This document shows positions 36,043 through 45,607 of a stretch of 64,000 nt of DNA, one piece after another; positions within the stretch are counted from its first letter, which is position 1, and each line of letters begins with the position of its first letter. The notes under the pieces are model-generated. The model worked only from the letters and a program-made list of their open reading frames with translations. It searched no databases and was not told the origin of the DNA. The DNA is from Actinoplanes octamycinicus (GTDB lineage: Bacteria; Actinomycetota; Actinomycetes; Mycobacteriales; Micromonosporaceae): the NCBI RefSeq assembly GCF_014205225.1, contig NZ_JACHNB010000001.1:4817501-4881500 (forward strand), written 5' to 3'. The translations under genes and the position numbers were made by a program.

Positions 36043-37470
36043 ATGGAGACTGAACTTTTCCTCGGCGGCAAATGGGTGCCCGCGTCCTCCGGCAACCGTT
36101 TCGACGTGCTGGACCCGGCGACCGGCGACACGATCGCCTCGGTGGCCGACGGCGCGGAGGTGGACGCGATCGCCGCGGTGGACGCGGCGGCGGCCGCGGG
36201 CCCGGGCTGGGCCGCGACACCCCCGCGGGTACGCGGTGAGGTGCTCCGCAAGGCGTTCGAGCTGATGACCGAGCGGGCCGCCGACCTGGCCGAACTGATC
36301 AGCCTGGAGAACGGCAAGGCGCTCACCGACGCCAAGGGCGAGGTGACCTACGCGGCCGAGTTCTTCCGCTGGTTCGCCGAGGAGGCGGTGCGGATCGACG
36401 GGAACCTGACCGGGGCCCCCGGCGGGACCAACCGGATCCTGGTCACCCGCCAGCCGGTCGGCGTCTGTGTGCTGGTCACGCCGTGGAACTTCCCGGCCGC
36501 GATGGCCACCCGCAAGATCGGCCCGGCGCTCGCGGCCGGCTGCACGGTGGTGCTCAAGCCGGCCAGTGACACCCCGCTGACCGCGCTCGCGATGGCCGCC
36601 ATCCTGGCCGAGGCGGGCGTGCCGGAGGGCGTGGTGAACGTGCTGCCCTCGCGCAGCTCCGGCAAGGTCGTCTCGACGATGCTGCGCGACGCCCGGGTCC
36701 GCAAGCTCTCCTTCACCGGCTCCACCGAGGTCGGCCGGATCCTGCTCGCCCAGGCCGCGGAGAACGTCGTGAACACCTCGATGGAGCTGGGTGGCAACGC
36801 CCCGTTCGTGGTCTTCGCCGACGCCGACCTGGACGCCGCGATCGAGGGCGCGATGCTCGCCAAGATGCGCAACGGCGGCGAGGCGTGCACCGCGGCGAAC
36901 CGGTTCTTCGTCGAGGCGGGCATCGCCGACGAGTTCTCCCGGCGGCTCGCCCAGCGGATGTCGGCGCTGGTCGTCGGCCCGGGCACGGACGAGAAGACGC
37001 AGGTCGGCCCGCTGGTCAACGAGGACACCGTGGCGAAGGTCGACGATCTGGTGAAAGGCGCGCTGGCGGCCGGGGCGGAGGCGGTCACCGGCGGCAGCCG
37101 GCCGGCCGGGAAGGGCTTCTACTACCCGCCGACCGTGCTGACCGGTGTCGGCGCCGACGCGGCGATCCTGCGCGAGGAGATCTTCGGCCCGGTCGCCCCG
37201 ATCGTCACCTTCACCGGTGAGGACGAGGCGGTCCGGCTGGCCAACGACACCGAGTTCGGGCTGGTCGCCTACGTCTACACCGGCGACCTGGCGCGCGGCC
37301 TGCGGGTCAGCGAGAGGATCGAGGCCGGCATGGTCGGGCTGAACCGCGGCCTGGTCAGCGATCCGGCCGCCCCGTTCGGCGGGGTGAAGCAGAGCGGCAT
37401 CGGCCGGGAGGGCGGCCACGAGGGCCTGCTGGAGTACCTGGAGTCCAAGTACATCGCGGTGAACTGGTAG
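36043..37470 (+). CDS. NAD(P)-dependent aldehyde dehydrogenase, succinate-semialdehyde type
   Basis: 475 aa (479 from the alternative ATG 36031). Cofactor and catalytic motifs: [30 protein letters not shown], general-base Glu248 in [12 protein letters not shown], catalytic Cys282 in [11 protein letters not shown], and the late [10 protein letters not shown]. The closest class is GabD-like succinate-semialdehyde dehydrogenase, but family members share these motifs with other semialdehyde dehydrogenases. Divergent from the HIBADH-type gene across ~80 bp and convergent with the Uma2 gene, with a single base between the stops. Confidence 0.92.
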   Translation: METELFLGGKWVPASSGNRFDVLDPATGDTIASVADGAEVDAIAAVDAAAAAGPGWAATPPRVRGEVLRKAFELMTERAADLAELISLENGKALTDAKGEVTYAAEFFRWFAEEAVRIDGNLTGAPGGTNRILVTRQPVGVCVLVTPWNFPAAMATRKIGPALAAGCTVVLKPASDTPLTALAMAAILAEAGVPEGVVNVLPSRSSGKVVSTMLRDARVRKLSFTGSTEVGRILLAQAAENVVNTSMELGGNAPFVVFADADLDAAIEGAMLAKMRNGGEACTAANRFFVEAGIADEFSRRLAQRMSALVVGPGTDEKTQVGPLVNEDTVAKVDDLVKGALAAGAEAVTGGSRPAGKGFYYPPTVLTGVGADAAILREEIFGPVAPIVTFTGEDEAVRLANDTEFGLVAYVYTGDLARGLRVSERIEAGMVGLNRGLVSDPAAPFGGVKQSGIGREGGHEGLLEYLESKYIAVNW

Positions 37471-37471
37471 A

Positions 37472-38017
37472 TCAGCGGCGGCGCAGCAGGGACGCGGCGT
37501 CGAGCTCGAAGGGGAACGGCTCGGTGGCGAGGAGTCGTTCCCCGCGTGCCTGCTCCCTGTAGTGGCCGCTGTCGAGCTGGAGCAGGCGCAGATCGAGCGT
37601 GTGCCCGTTCGGTTCGACCAGCAGGTACCACTCGATCCGGGCGGCGGCGTAGAGCGCCATTTTCAGCACCCGGTCGTTACCGGCGTTTCCTGGTGAGACG
37701 ATCTCGGCGACCAGGCGAACCTGATCCGCCTCGAGGACGGAGACATCCTCCAGGGGGGATACGGCCACGTCCGGGATGAAGAGCCGACCGGCCTGCAGCC
37801 TCACGTTGACGGCTTCGTACACCCAGAGATCCGCATCGTCGGCTCCTGGCTCCAGAAGGTTCGCCAGCTTGCGGGAGATGTTCTGGTGGCGCGTGGTCGG
37901 TGCCGGGCTCACCAGCAGACTCCCGTCGAAAAGCTCGATCCGGTTCGTGGTCTCGCCGAGGGCCAGGTAGTCCTCCTCGGACCAGGGCCCCACGTGTTCT
38001 GTCACGGCGACGCTCAT
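37472..38017 (-). CDS. Uma2-family (DUF820) PD-(D/E)XK nuclease-like protein
   Basis: 181 aa. The Uma2 fold is visible: [30 protein letters not shown], then [25 protein letters not shown] and [37 protein letters not shown]. The D...ExxS-type active-site arrangement (Asp in IPDVAV, Glu in AEIVSP) is intact. The family is common and multi-copy in actinobacteria and cyanobacteria, with no settled role. The ATG at 38017 gives the usual N-terminus; an earlier in-frame ATG would overlap the upstream regulator's promoter. Confidence 0.85.
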   Translation of the reverse strand: MSVAVTEHVGPWSEEDYLALGETTNRIELFDGSLLVSPAPTTRHQNISRKLANLLEPGADDADLWVYEAVNVRLQAGRLFIPDVAVSPLEDVSVLEADQVRLVAEIVSPGNAGNDRVLKMALYAAARIEWYLLVEPNGHTLDLRLLQLDSGHYREQARGERLLATEPFPFELDAASLLRRR

Positions 38018-38109
38018 GTCGTCCAGCCTGCCATGCGCGCCGCCTGCCGGGCCACGGTCGTCAACCGGCTGGGGTCGTCCCTTTTCCTCGTGGAGGTTCA
38101 TCGCTATTG

Positions 38110-38129
38110 TGCTAGGTAACTAGTAGAAT
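38110..38129 (+). promoter_or_regulatory. GntR/YtrA-type operator with -10 box
   Basis: Quasi-palindrome TGCTAG-gtaa-CTAGTA (38110-38125) overlaps a good -10 TAGAAT (38124-38129), 12 bases before the GTG of the GntR gene. Autorepression by that regulator is the natural reading. No clear -35 is visible. Confidence 0.55.
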
Positions 38130-38141
38130 GGTGGTGGTGAG

Positions 38142-38525
38142 GTGATCGAGTTTCACCTGGACACGCGGTCCGGGGTGGCGCCCTACATGCAGCTCATCCA
38201 GCAGGTGCGGCACGCGCTGCGGCTGGGCGTGCTGAAGGAGGGCGACAAGCTGCCCACCGTCAAGGAGGTGGTGGGCCGGATCGCGATCAACCCGAACACG
38301 GTGTCCAAGGCGTACCGCGAGCTGGAGTACGCGGGCCTGGTCGCGGCCCGGCCGGGCGTCGGCACGTTCGTCACGAAGACGCTCGGCTCGCTCGGCGAGC
38401 ACGAGCCGCTGCGGCAGGGCCTGCAGCGCTGGCTCGCCGAGGCCCGGGAGGCCAGCCTCGACAACGAGAGCATCGAGGCCCTCTTTCTCAGCACTTTTCG
38501 GGATTTTTCGGAGGCACGGGCATGA
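38142..38525 (+). CDS. GntR-family regulator, YtrA subfamily
   Basis: 127 aa: N-terminal GntR winged helix (PYMQLIQQVRHALRLGVLKEGDKLPTVKEVV ... NPNTVSKAYRELEYAGLVAARPGVGTFV) and only ~45 residues after it, the short C-terminus that defines the YtrA branch. These regulators usually repress the ABC operon they lead. Its stop overlaps the ATG of the ABC ATPase (ATGA), so regulator and transporter are co-transcribed. GTG start at 38142. Confidence 0.92.
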   Translation: MIEFHLDTRSGVAPYMQLIQQVRHALRLGVLKEGDKLPTVKEVVGRIAINPNTVSKAYRELEYAGLVAARPGVGTFVTKTLGSLGEHEPLRQGLQRWLAEAREASLDNESIEALFLSTFRDFSEARA

Positions 38526-39400
38526 CTAGCGCGATGCACACCGAAGAGCTCACCCACCGGTACGGCCGCCGCACCGCCCTCTCCGGCTGCACCCTGGACG
38601 TCCCGGCCGGCCACGTGGTCGGCCTGGTCGGGCCGAACGGCGCCGGCAAGTCCACCCTGCTCCAGCTCGCCTGCGGGCTCCTCGATCCGACCGCGGGGCG
38701 GATCGAGGTGCTCGGCGAGCGGCCGGTCAGCGGGTCGCCCCGGGTCGGCTTCGTCGCCCAGGACACCCCGGTCTACGCCGGTCTGACCGTCGCCGAGCAC
38801 CTGACGCTCGGTGCCCGGCTCAACCCGGCCTGGGACGACGGGCTGGCCCGGCGGCGGATCGCCCAGGCCGGCCTGGATCCGGCGCAGAAGGCCGGCAAGC
38901 TGTCCGGCGGCCAGCGCGCCCAGCTGGCGCTGACCGTGGCCGCCGCCAAACGGCCCGAGCTGCTGCTGCTCGACGAGCCGGTGGCCGCGCTCGACCCGCT
39001 GGCCCGCCGGGCCTTCCTGCAGAGCCTGATGGAGCTGGCCGCCGAGCACGGGATGAGCATCGTCATGTCCTCGCACCTGGTCGCCGACCTGGAACGGGTC
39101 TGTGACCACCTGATCGTGCTGGTCGGCTCCCGGGTCCGGGTGGCCGGTGACGTGGACGAGCTGCTCGCCGGCCACCACCGGCTGGTCGGCCCGCGCCGCT
39201 CCGCGGAGTCCCTCGGCGCCGGCCGGGACGTGATCGAGGAGCGGCACACCGACGTGCAGTCGACGCTGGTGGTGCGCAGCACCGCGCCGATCGACGACCC
39301 GTCCTGGCAGGTGGACTCGCTGAGCCTGGAGGACCTGGTGCTGACCTACATGAGCGAGGGCCAGCCGGCCGGCTCCCGGGTGCTGGAGGGACAGCGATGA
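38522..39400 (+). CDS. ABC transporter ATP-binding protein
   Basis: 292 aa ATPase of an ABC-2-like exporter: Walker A GPNGAGKST, signature LSGGQRAQ, Walker B LLLLDEPVAALDP, His-switch MSSHL. The last ~90 residues (RLVGPRRSAESLG ... LEDLVLTYM) are the extension typical of YtrB/antibiotic-export ATPases. Second gene in a regulator-ATPase-permease operon coupled by ATGA at both ends. Such operons often respond to cell-wall antibiotics; no direct evidence here. Confidence 0.92.
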   Translation: MTSAMHTEELTHRYGRRTALSGCTLDVPAGHVVGLVGPNGAGKSTLLQLACGLLDPTAGRIEVLGERPVSGSPRVGFVAQDTPVYAGLTVAEHLTLGARLNPAWDDGLARRRIAQAGLDPAQKAGKLSGGQRAQLALTVAAAKRPELLLLDEPVAALDPLARRAFLQSLMELAAEHGMSIVMSSHLVADLERVCDHLIVLVGSRVRVAGDVDELLAGHHRLVGPRRSAESLGAGRDVIEERHTDVQSTLVVRSTAPIDDPSWQVDSLSLEDLVLTYMSEGQPAGSRVLEGQR

Positions 39401-40413
39401 TCTGGTTGACCTGGCGGCAGTTCCGCACCCCCGCGCTCACCACCGGCGCGGTCCTGCTGGTGTTCCTGGCCGGTCTGGCGCTGACCTGGGCGCAGGTGGG
39501 TGACCTGGCGTCCGCGGCGGGCTTCACCGGGTGCCGGGGTGACGCCTGCACCGCCGCCGCCGACACCTTCCTCACCTCGCTGTACGGCGGGTGGGCGCGC
39601 CAGCTCTACAACGGCGGCATGGTGGCCATGGCCCTGTTGCCGGCGCTGCTCGGGATCTTCTGGGGCGCGCCGCTGGTGGCCCGGGAGCTGGAGACCGGCA
39701 CGTACCGCATGGTCTTCAGCCAGTCGATCGGGCGGCGGCGCTGGCTGCTGGTCAAGCTGGGGCTCGGTGGCGCCGCCGGCGCGTTCGGCACCGGCCTGGT
39801 CAGCCTGGTGTTCAGCGCCTGGGCGCGCCAGATCGACGCGGCCGCGGGGGACCGGATCACCCCGCTGATCTTCCAGGCGCGGGGGATCGTGCCGGTCGGC
39901 TACGCGGCGCTGGCGTTCGTGGCCGGGGTGACCGCCGGGCTGCTGCTGCGCCGGACGGTGACCGCGATGGCGGTGACCCTGCTGCTGGTCGCCGGGCTGC
40001 AGATCGCCGTGCCGCTGCTGGTGCGCCCGTGGCTGGCCCAGCCGGTCACCACGGTCACCGCGCTGGATCCGACCCAGCGGATGGGGATGTCGTTCAGCAT
40101 GGAGACCAAGGAGATCCGGCTGGAGCCGGTTCAGGAGATGAAGAACGCCTGGATCATGGACAGCTCGGTGATCACCGCGTCCGGGGCGGAGTTCCGTGGC
40201 CCGGCGGACACCACCAAGTGCGGTCCGGAGGCGCCCGCCGAGCGGCAGACGTGTCCGGAGTGGCTGCGGGCGCAAAATCTGAGCACCAAGCTGACCTATG
40301 TGCCGGACGCCAAGTTCTGGACCGTTCAGTGGCGTGAGTTCGGCCTTCTGGTGGCCCTCAGCCTCGCCCTTTCGGCCTTCTCGCTGTGGTGGATCAGGCG
40401 CGGTTCGATCTGA
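39397..40413 (+). CDS. ABC transporter permease (ABC-2 type)
   Basis: 338 aa membrane subunit with six hydrophobic segments: one at residues ~15-35, a pair after a loop with two cysteines (FTGCRGDACTAA), two central ones, and one at the C-terminus (FGLLVALSLALSAFSLWWI). A ~110-residue outer loop precedes the last segment. Third gene of the YtrA-type operon; a hairpin follows. Confidence 0.88.
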   Translation: MIWLTWRQFRTPALTTGAVLLVFLAGLALTWAQVGDLASAAGFTGCRGDACTAAADTFLTSLYGGWARQLYNGGMVAMALLPALLGIFWGAPLVARELETGTYRMVFSQSIGRRRWLLVKLGLGGAAGAFGTGLVSLVFSAWARQIDAAAGDRITPLIFQARGIVPVGYAALAFVAGVTAGLLLRRTVTAMAVTLLLVAGLQIAVPLLVRPWLAQPVTTVTALDPTQRMGMSFSMETKEIRLEPVQEMKNAWIMDSSVITASGAEFRGPADTTKCGPEAPAERQTCPEWLRAQNLSTKLTYVPDAKFWTVQWREFGLLVALSLALSAFSLWWIRRGSI

Positions 40414-40422
40414 GAGGCGATT

Positions 40423-40451
40423 CACGGCGGCCCGCTCGGCGGGCCGCCGTG
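40423..40451 (+). terminator. Hairpin terminator of GntR-ABC operon
   Basis: Perfect 12-bp stem (CACGGCGGCCCG / CGGGCCGCCGTG) with a CTCGG loop, 10 bases after the permease stop, followed by CCTTGTT. The remaining ~210 bases to the next gene hold no feature I can support. Confidence 0.8.
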
Positions 40452-40661
40452 CCTTGTTACGGCCCGGTTTCGCGGTTTCGGAAAAAGGAAGTTGTCAATA
40501 CAGTCCGTGATGCCTTGCCGGTGACGCGGGGCGAAGTGAATAATCTTGCACTCAGGCCTACACCCGATGTTGCGGCCGAGGCGCGTTGGCCGATACTTGG
40601 CGGGCTTCCCGGCAACCCCCCACGCAGGTCGGGATCCACCCCTGAGAGGACTTCTACTGCC

Positions 40662-41801
40662 ATGCGCAAGGCACTGTTCGCACTTGTCGCCGCCGGCCTG
40701 ATGACGTCGGTCACGCTTACGGCCTGTGATGACGGCGGGGACGGCGGTGACTCCGGCGACAGCAGCACCACGACGTCGAACGCGACCTCCTCGGGCAAGG
40801 GCAAGAACGGCGTCGGCGTGATCCTGCCGGACTCGAAGAGCTCCACCCGGTGGAAGAACGACGACCCGAAGTACCTCGAGGCCGCGTTCAAGGGCGCCGG
40901 GGTGCCCTTCGAGATCCAGAACGCCGAGGGCGACAAGGAGGCGTTCAAGGGGATCGCCGACGCCATGATCAGGAGTGGCGTCAAGGTCCTGATGATCGCG
41001 AACCTGGACTCGGTCAGCGGCAAGGCCGTGATCGACAACGCCAAGTCGAAGAAGATCCCGGTGATCGACTACGACCGGCTCACCCTCAACGGCGGCGCCG
41101 ACTTCTACGTCAGCTTCAACAACGAGGAGGTCGGCCGGCAGCAGGCGAACGGCCTGATCAACTGCCTGAAGGCGAAGGAGCTGTCCTCGGCGCCGGTCAT
41201 CGCCGAGCTGAACGGCTCGCCGACCGACAACAACGCCACCCTGTTCAAGAGCGGCTACGACTCGATCCTGCAGCAGCAGTACGACAACGGCGCGTACCTC
41301 AAGGGCCCCGACCAGTTCGTCCCGGAGTGGGACAACGACGAGGGCAAGGAGATCTTCGCGCAGATGCTCAAGCAGTGGCCGAACATCGGCGGCGTGCTCT
41401 CCGCCAACGACGGCCTCGGCAACGCGGCGATCCAGGTGCTCAAGGAGAAGGGCCTGAACGGCAAGGTCCCGGTCACCGGCCAGGACGCCACCGTCGAGGG
41501 CCTGCAGAACATCATCGCCGGCGACCAGTGCATGACCGTGTACAAGTCGATCAAGCAGGAGGCCGGCGCCGCCGCCGACCTGGCGATCCAGCTGGTCAAG
41601 GGCCAGAAGAAGGCGGTCAAGGACAAGGTCAAGGACCCGGAGTCGGGCGCTTACATCGCCTCCGTGCTGCTCACCCCGAAGCCGATCACCGCGGACAACA
41701 TCCTCAGCGACGTGGTCGCCGACGGCTTCGTCACCACCAAGGACATCTGCACCGCCAAGTTCGCCAAGGCCTGCAAGCGGTACGGCCTGCAGAACAAGTG
41801 A
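40662..41801 (+). CDS. Orphan sugar-binding lipoprotein, XylF-like
   Basis: 379 aa periplasmic-binding-protein type 1 (ribose/xylose class). Lipobox LTAC with Cys22, then an Asp/Gly/Ser/Thr linker and the two-lobed fold: GVGVILPDSKSSTRWKNDDP, VLMIANLDSVSGKAVIDNAK, KIPVIDYDRLTLNGGADFYVSF, VLSANDGLGNAAIQVLKEKG, VTGQDATVEGLQNIIAGDQC. The closest known relatives are D-xylose receptors (XylF). Unusually, no permease or ATPase gene follows: the next gene is AlaX on the other strand with the two stop codons touching (TGATCA). It may serve a transporter elsewhere or act as a sensor. Confidence 0.9.
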   Translation: MRKALFALVAAGLMTSVTLTACDDGGDGGDSGDSSTTTSNATSSGKGKNGVGVILPDSKSSTRWKNDDPKYLEAAFKGAGVPFEIQNAEGDKEAFKGIADAMIRSGVKVLMIANLDSVSGKAVIDNAKSKKIPVIDYDRLTLNGGADFYVSFNNEEVGRQQANGLINCLKAKELSSAPVIAELNGSPTDNNATLFKSGYDSILQQQYDNGAYLKGPDQFVPEWDNDEGKEIFAQMLKQWPNIGGVLSANDGLGNAAIQVLKEKGLNGKVPVTGQDATVEGLQNIIAGDQCMTVYKSIKQEAGAAADLAIQLVKGQKKAVKDKVKDPESGAYIASVLLTPKPITADNILSDVVADGFVTTKDICTAKFAKACKRYGLQNK

Positions 41802-42536
41802 TCACGAGCGGGGGCCGGTGATCCGGATCCGTACCCGCCGGTTCTGCCGGCCCTTGCTCTCCACCTTCACCACCTCGACCCGGCCGACCTGAGCGGTCGA
41901 GGCCACGTGGGTGCCCCCGTCGGCCTGCACGTCCAGGCCGACGATGTCGATCACCCGGATCTCCGGGTTCTCCAGCGGCGGCAGCGCGTCCTGGGTGCGC
42001 ACCAGCGTCGGGATCAGCAGCGCCTCCTCCCGGGGCAGCACCCGGGCGACGATCTTGCGGTCCGCGGTGATCTCCGCGTTGACCGCGTCCTCCAGCGCCT
42101 GCTTGAAGCCGGCCGGGACCTCCGGCAGGTTGAAGTCCATCCGGGCCTCGCCGGGCTGCATGATCCCGCCGGTCACCAGCGCGCCGAAGTCGCGGAACAC
42201 CGCGCCGCAGAGGATGTGCAGGCCGGAGTGGGTGCGCATCAGGCTGCTGCGGCGCTCGTCGTCGAGCGCGCCGCGCACCGTGGTGCCGGCCGCCGGGACC
42301 GGGTCGCCGGGCGCCGGGATCAGGTACTGATCGTCGCCCTTGCGGGTGTCCACGATCCGGGTCTGCACGCCCTCCCAGAGCAGCACCCCGTGGTCCGGCG
42401 GCTGCCCGCCGCCGCCCGGGTAGAACGCCGAGCGGTCCAGGACGATCCCGGCCTCCGGGTCGGCCGGGTCGGACCAGAGCACCGTGCAGTCCCACTCGCG
42501 CAGGGTGGGATCGATCCAGTCGAGGCGTTCGGTCAC
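41802..42536 (-). CDS. Alanyl-tRNA editing protein, AlaX type
   Basis: 244 aa trans-editing enzyme that hydrolyses mischarged Ser-/Gly-tRNA(Ala). AlaRS-like glycine-rich motif FYPGGGGQPPDHG near residue 39, zinc ligands His103/His107 in HSGLH, and the distal DVQADGGTHVAST with the Cys/His of the second metal half. The size fits the AlaX-M form with the N-terminal beta-barrel. GTG start; GATAAT lies 6 bases upstream, inside the end of smpB, suggesting its own leaderless promoter despite sitting 11 bases behind smpB. Confidence 0.92.
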   Translation of the reverse strand: MTERLDWIDPTLREWDCTVLWSDPADPEAGIVLDRSAFYPGGGGQPPDHGVLLWEGVQTRIVDTRKGDDQYLIPAPGDPVPAAGTTVRGALDDERRSSLMRTHSGLHILCGAVFRDFGALVTGGIMQPGEARMDFNLPEVPAGFKQALEDAVNAEITADRKIVARVLPREEALLIPTLVRTQDALPPLENPEIRVIDIVGLDVQADGGTHVASTAQVGRVEVVKVESKGRQNRRVRIRITGPRS

Positions 42537-42547
42537 CCGCTGATTAT

Positions 42548-43027
42548 CTAGCGGCGGCCCTTCAACCGGCGGCCCATCTCCCGGGCGATTTCCTTCTTGG
42601 CGTCCCGCTCGGCCATCACCTGGCGCTTGTCGTACGACTTCAGGCCCCGGGCGATGCCCAGCTCGACCTTCGCCCAGCCGTCCTTGAAGTACATCGACAG
42701 CGGCACCAGGGTGAGCCCGGTGCCGTCGCCCAGCGTGTTCAGGATCTTGATGATCTCGGTCTTGTGCAGCAGCAGTTTCCGGGTGCGGCGCGGGGCGTGG
42801 TTGGTCCAGCTGCCGAAGCCGTACTCGGCGATGTGCAGCCCGTACAGCATGATCTCGCCCTCGTGCTCCTGGGCGAACGCGTCGACCAGCGACGCGCGGC
42901 CCAGGCGCAGCGACTTCACCTCGGTGCCGGCCAGCACCAGGCCCGCCTCGTACGTCTTGAGGATCGCGTAGTCGTGCCGCGCCTTCTTGTTCGAGGCGAT
43001 CAGCTTGGTCCCGGTCTCCTTGGCCAC
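42548..43027 (-). CDS. smpB: SsrA-binding protein
   Basis: 159 aa partner of tmRNA in trans-translation rescue of stalled ribosomes. Family landmarks: [34 protein letters not shown]-equivalent [27 protein letters not shown], the [23 protein letters not shown] segment and the basic C-terminal tail ([14 protein letters not shown]). The start GTG at 43027 has TAGTCT six bases upstream, a leaderless signature. No tmRNA gene was recognised next to it. Confidence 0.97.
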   Translation of the reverse strand: MAKETGTKLIASNKKARHDYAILKTYEAGLVLAGTEVKSLRLGRASLVDAFAQEHEGEIMLYGLHIAEYGFGSWTNHAPRRTRKLLLHKTEIIKILNTLGDGTGLTLVPLSMYFKDGWAKVELGIARGLKSYDKRQVMAERDAKKEIAREMGRRLKGRR

Positions 43028-43043
43028 CCTCAGAGACTAGCGA

Positions 43044-43316
43044 TCACTCGACGGACGGGATCGGGCGGCGCATCGAATAGGTCACGCTGCTCAGCCGATG
43101 GGGCTCGCCCTGCACGTGGATCACCGAGCGCTCGTAGGCCTGCCACCCGGCGGCGCCCGCCCGGTTCAGATGGCGCAAATCATCGAACCGCTCGTCGGTG
43201 CCCCAGCGCAGCACCCCGCCCGGGTGATGGAACGTCGCCGTCCAGTCCATGAACCGGTCGGTGCCCAGCGTGCCCGCCGCGCGGTACTCCAACCGCGCAT
43301 ACTCCCAATTGGTCAC
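43044..43316 (-). CDS. Conserved hypothetical small protein
   Basis: 90 aa, not recognised: VTNWEYARLEYRAAGTL then TFHHPGGVLRWGTDERF, DLRHLNRAGAAGWQAYERSVI and a C-terminal strand. The alternating pattern and the 'LN..GAAGWQ.Y' stretch suggest a small alpha/beta protein of the DUF4177-like kind, but I would not insist. GTG 43316 is chosen because CATAAT ends 7 bases upstream; a longer in-frame start at 43397 would cross that promoter. Divergent from the MMPL gene. Confidence 0.7.
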   Translation of the reverse strand: MTNWEYARLEYRAAGTLGTDRFMDWTATFHHPGGVLRWGTDERFDDLRHLNRAGAAGWQAYERSVIHVQGEPHRLSSVTYSMRRPIPSVE

Positions 43317-43489
43317 CCGAACGATTATGCCGCCATCTCGGGTACGCCGTCGTCCGTACTGGACACTCTCGTTCGTACTCCCGGTGGCGCAGCTCACCCC
43401 TGAGGTAACCCTGATTCGTCCGCCCCGGGGGTTCTGATGGATCTATGAGCGTGCTTACGCTCCGCGGGTCGAATTGTTGGGGGGAAACG

Positions 43490-45607
43490 ATGACGACCGG
43501 ATCCTTCGCTCGGTGGGTCTGCGGACGCCGCACCAAATGGGTGGTGCTGGCACTGTGGATCGCGATCCTGGTGTTCGCCGGCTCGCAGGCCGGCAAGCTC
43601 GGCAGCGTCGAGAAGAACGACAACGCCTCCTGGCTGCCCGGCGACGCCGAGGCAACCCAGGTGGCTGACCTGCAGAAACAGTTCCAGCCGGACGACATCG
43701 TGCCGGCCATCATCGTCTACGAGCGGCCCTCCGGGATCACCCCGGCCGACCAGCAGAAGGCCGCCGCCGACGCCCAGGCGATCGCTTCGGTGCCCGGCGT
43801 CTCCGGGAAGGTGCAGGGGCCGTTCCCGTCCGAGGACAAGGCCGCGCTCCAGGTGATCGCGCCGATCAAGGTGGACGCCGACGGCTGGGACAAGATCGCC
43901 GGCACGGTCGACCAGATCAAGACCATCACCGGCCCGGGCACGGACGGGCTCGGCATCCATCTGACCGGCCCGGCCGGGGTGGCCGCCGACTCGGCGAGCG
44001 CCTTCGAGGGCATCGACGGCACGCTGCTCTACACCACGCTGATCGTGGTCGCGGTGATCCTGCTGGTCACCTATCGCAGCCCGGTGCTCTGGCTGCTCCC
44101 GATCATCACGGCCGGCGTCGCGCTGACCACCGCCCAGGCGGTGATCTACCTGCTCGCCAAGCACGCCGGTCTGGTGGTGAACGCGCAGAGTGCCGGCATC
44201 CTGACCGTGCTGGTCTTCGGCGCCGGCACCGACTACGCGCTGCTGCTGGTCGCCCGCTACCGCGAGGAGCTGCGCCGGCACGCCGACCGGCACGAGGCGA
44301 TGATCTTCGCGCTGCACCGGGCCGGTCCGGCGATCATCGCGAGCGCGGCCACCGTGGCGATCGGCATGTCCTGTCTGATGCTCGCCGAGGTCAACTCCAC
44401 CCGTGGCCTCGGCCCGGTCGCCGCGATCGGCATCGTGGTCGGCCTGATCGCCATGATGACCCTGCTCCCGGCCATGCTGGTGATCTGCGGCCGGTGGCTG
44501 TTCTGGCCGGTCAAGCCGCGCTACGGCACGCCCGAGCCGACCGCCACCGGCATCTGGGCCCGGATGGGCAACCGGATCGCCCGCCGGCCGCGGATCGTCT
44601 GGGTGACCACCACCGTGGTGCTCGGCGCGATGGCGCTCGGCCTGCTCCAGCTCAACGCGAACGGGCTCAGCCAGGAGGACTCGTTCACCAGCGACCAGCC
44701 GTCGGTGACCGGCGCCCAGGTGCTGGCCAGGCACTTCCCGGCCGGACAGGGCCAGCCGGTGGTGGTGATCGCGAACGCGCCGCAGCAGCAGGCGGTGCAC
44801 GACGCGTTCGCCGCGGTGCCCGGCATCACCGAGGTCAGCGAACCGGTGGTGAAGAACGGCCTGGTCCAGTTCGAGGGGACGCTCAAGGACGCGCCGGACA
44901 GCCCGGCGGCCGAGGACACCGTGATCGCGGTCCGCGACGCGGTCCATCCGATCCCCGGCGCGGACGCCAAGGTCGGCGGCTTCACCGCGCTGACCCTGGA
45001 CATCAACGAGGCCAACAAGCACGACAACCGGCTGATCATCCCGCTGGTGCTGCTGGTCGTGCTGATCATCCTGGCCGTCCTGCTGCGCTCGCTGATCGCC
45101 CCGATCCTGCTGATCGCCACCGTGGTGCTGTCCTTCGCGGCGGCGCTCGGGGTCAGCGCGCTGATCTTCCGGCACGTCTTCGGCTTCGCCGGCGAGGACA
45201 CCGCGTTCCCGCTGTTCGTCTTCGTCTTCCTGGTCGCCTTGGGCATCGACTACAACATCTTCCTGATGACCCGGGTCCGCGAGGAGACCCGCGAGCACGG
45301 CACCCGGCGCGGCGCGCTGATCGGCCTGGCCGCCACCGGCGGCGTGATCACCTCGGCCGGCATCGTCCTCGCCGGCACGTTCGCGGCGCTCGGCAGCCTG
45401 CCGCTGGTCGCGTTCGCCGAGATCGGCTTCGCGGTCGCCTTCGGCGTGCTGCTGGACACCCTGGTGGTCCGCTCGGTGCTGGTCACCGCGCTCACCCTGG
45501 ACGTCGGCCGCTGGATGTGGTGGCCGAGCGCGCTGTTCCACCACGACGCGTCGGTCAACGCCCCGGTGTCGCCGGCCCCGGCCGTCCTCACCCCGCATTC
45601 CGACTGA
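43490..45607 (+). CDS. MMPL-family RND transporter
   Basis: 705 aa export protein of the MmpL/HpnN type with two repeats of one-plus-five membrane segments. Each repeat has the conserved proton-relay Asp-Tyr (GAGTDYALLLVARYREEL at ~residues 240-257 and LGIDYNIFLMTRVREE in the second half). Likely exports a lipid or lipophilic compound, or confers solvent/drug tolerance; no neighbour specifies it. The ATG at 43490 has a GGGGGG ribosome site 6-7 bases ahead; an in-frame ATG at 43445 would add 15 residues without one. The stop lies inside a 17-bp tandem repeat. Confidence 0.92.
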   Translation: MTTGSFARWVCGRRTKWVVLALWIAILVFAGSQAGKLGSVEKNDNASWLPGDAEATQVADLQKQFQPDDIVPAIIVYERPSGITPADQQKAAADAQAIASVPGVSGKVQGPFPSEDKAALQVIAPIKVDADGWDKIAGTVDQIKTITGPGTDGLGIHLTGPAGVAADSASAFEGIDGTLLYTTLIVVAVILLVTYRSPVLWLLPIITAGVALTTAQAVIYLLAKHAGLVVNAQSAGILTVLVFGAGTDYALLLVARYREELRRHADRHEAMIFALHRAGPAIIASAATVAIGMSCLMLAEVNSTRGLGPVAAIGIVVGLIAMMTLLPAMLVICGRWLFWPVKPRYGTPEPTATGIWARMGNRIARRPRIVWVTTTVVLGAMALGLLQLNANGLSQEDSFTSDQPSVTGAQVLARHFPAGQGQPVVVIANAPQQQAVHDAFAAVPGITEVSEPVVKNGLVQFEGTLKDAPDSPAAEDTVIAVRDAVHPIPGADAKVGGFTALTLDINEANKHDNRLIIPLVLLVVLIILAVLLRSLIAPILLIATVVLSFAAALGVSALIFRHVFGFAGEDTAFPLFVFVFLVALGIDYNIFLMTRVREETREHGTRRGALIGLAATGGVITSAGIVLAGTFAALGSLPLVAFAEIGFAVAFGVLLDTLVVRSVLVTALTLDVGRWMWWPSALFHHDASVNAPVSPAPAVLTPHSD

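Noticed and set aside
35962..37419. Extension of the HIBADH-type gene to 778 aa
   Set aside because: Antisense of the aldehyde dehydrogenase; no domain.
42537..43060. tmRNA gene next to smpB
   Set aside because: No room and no tRNA-like ends or tag-peptide frame found on either side.
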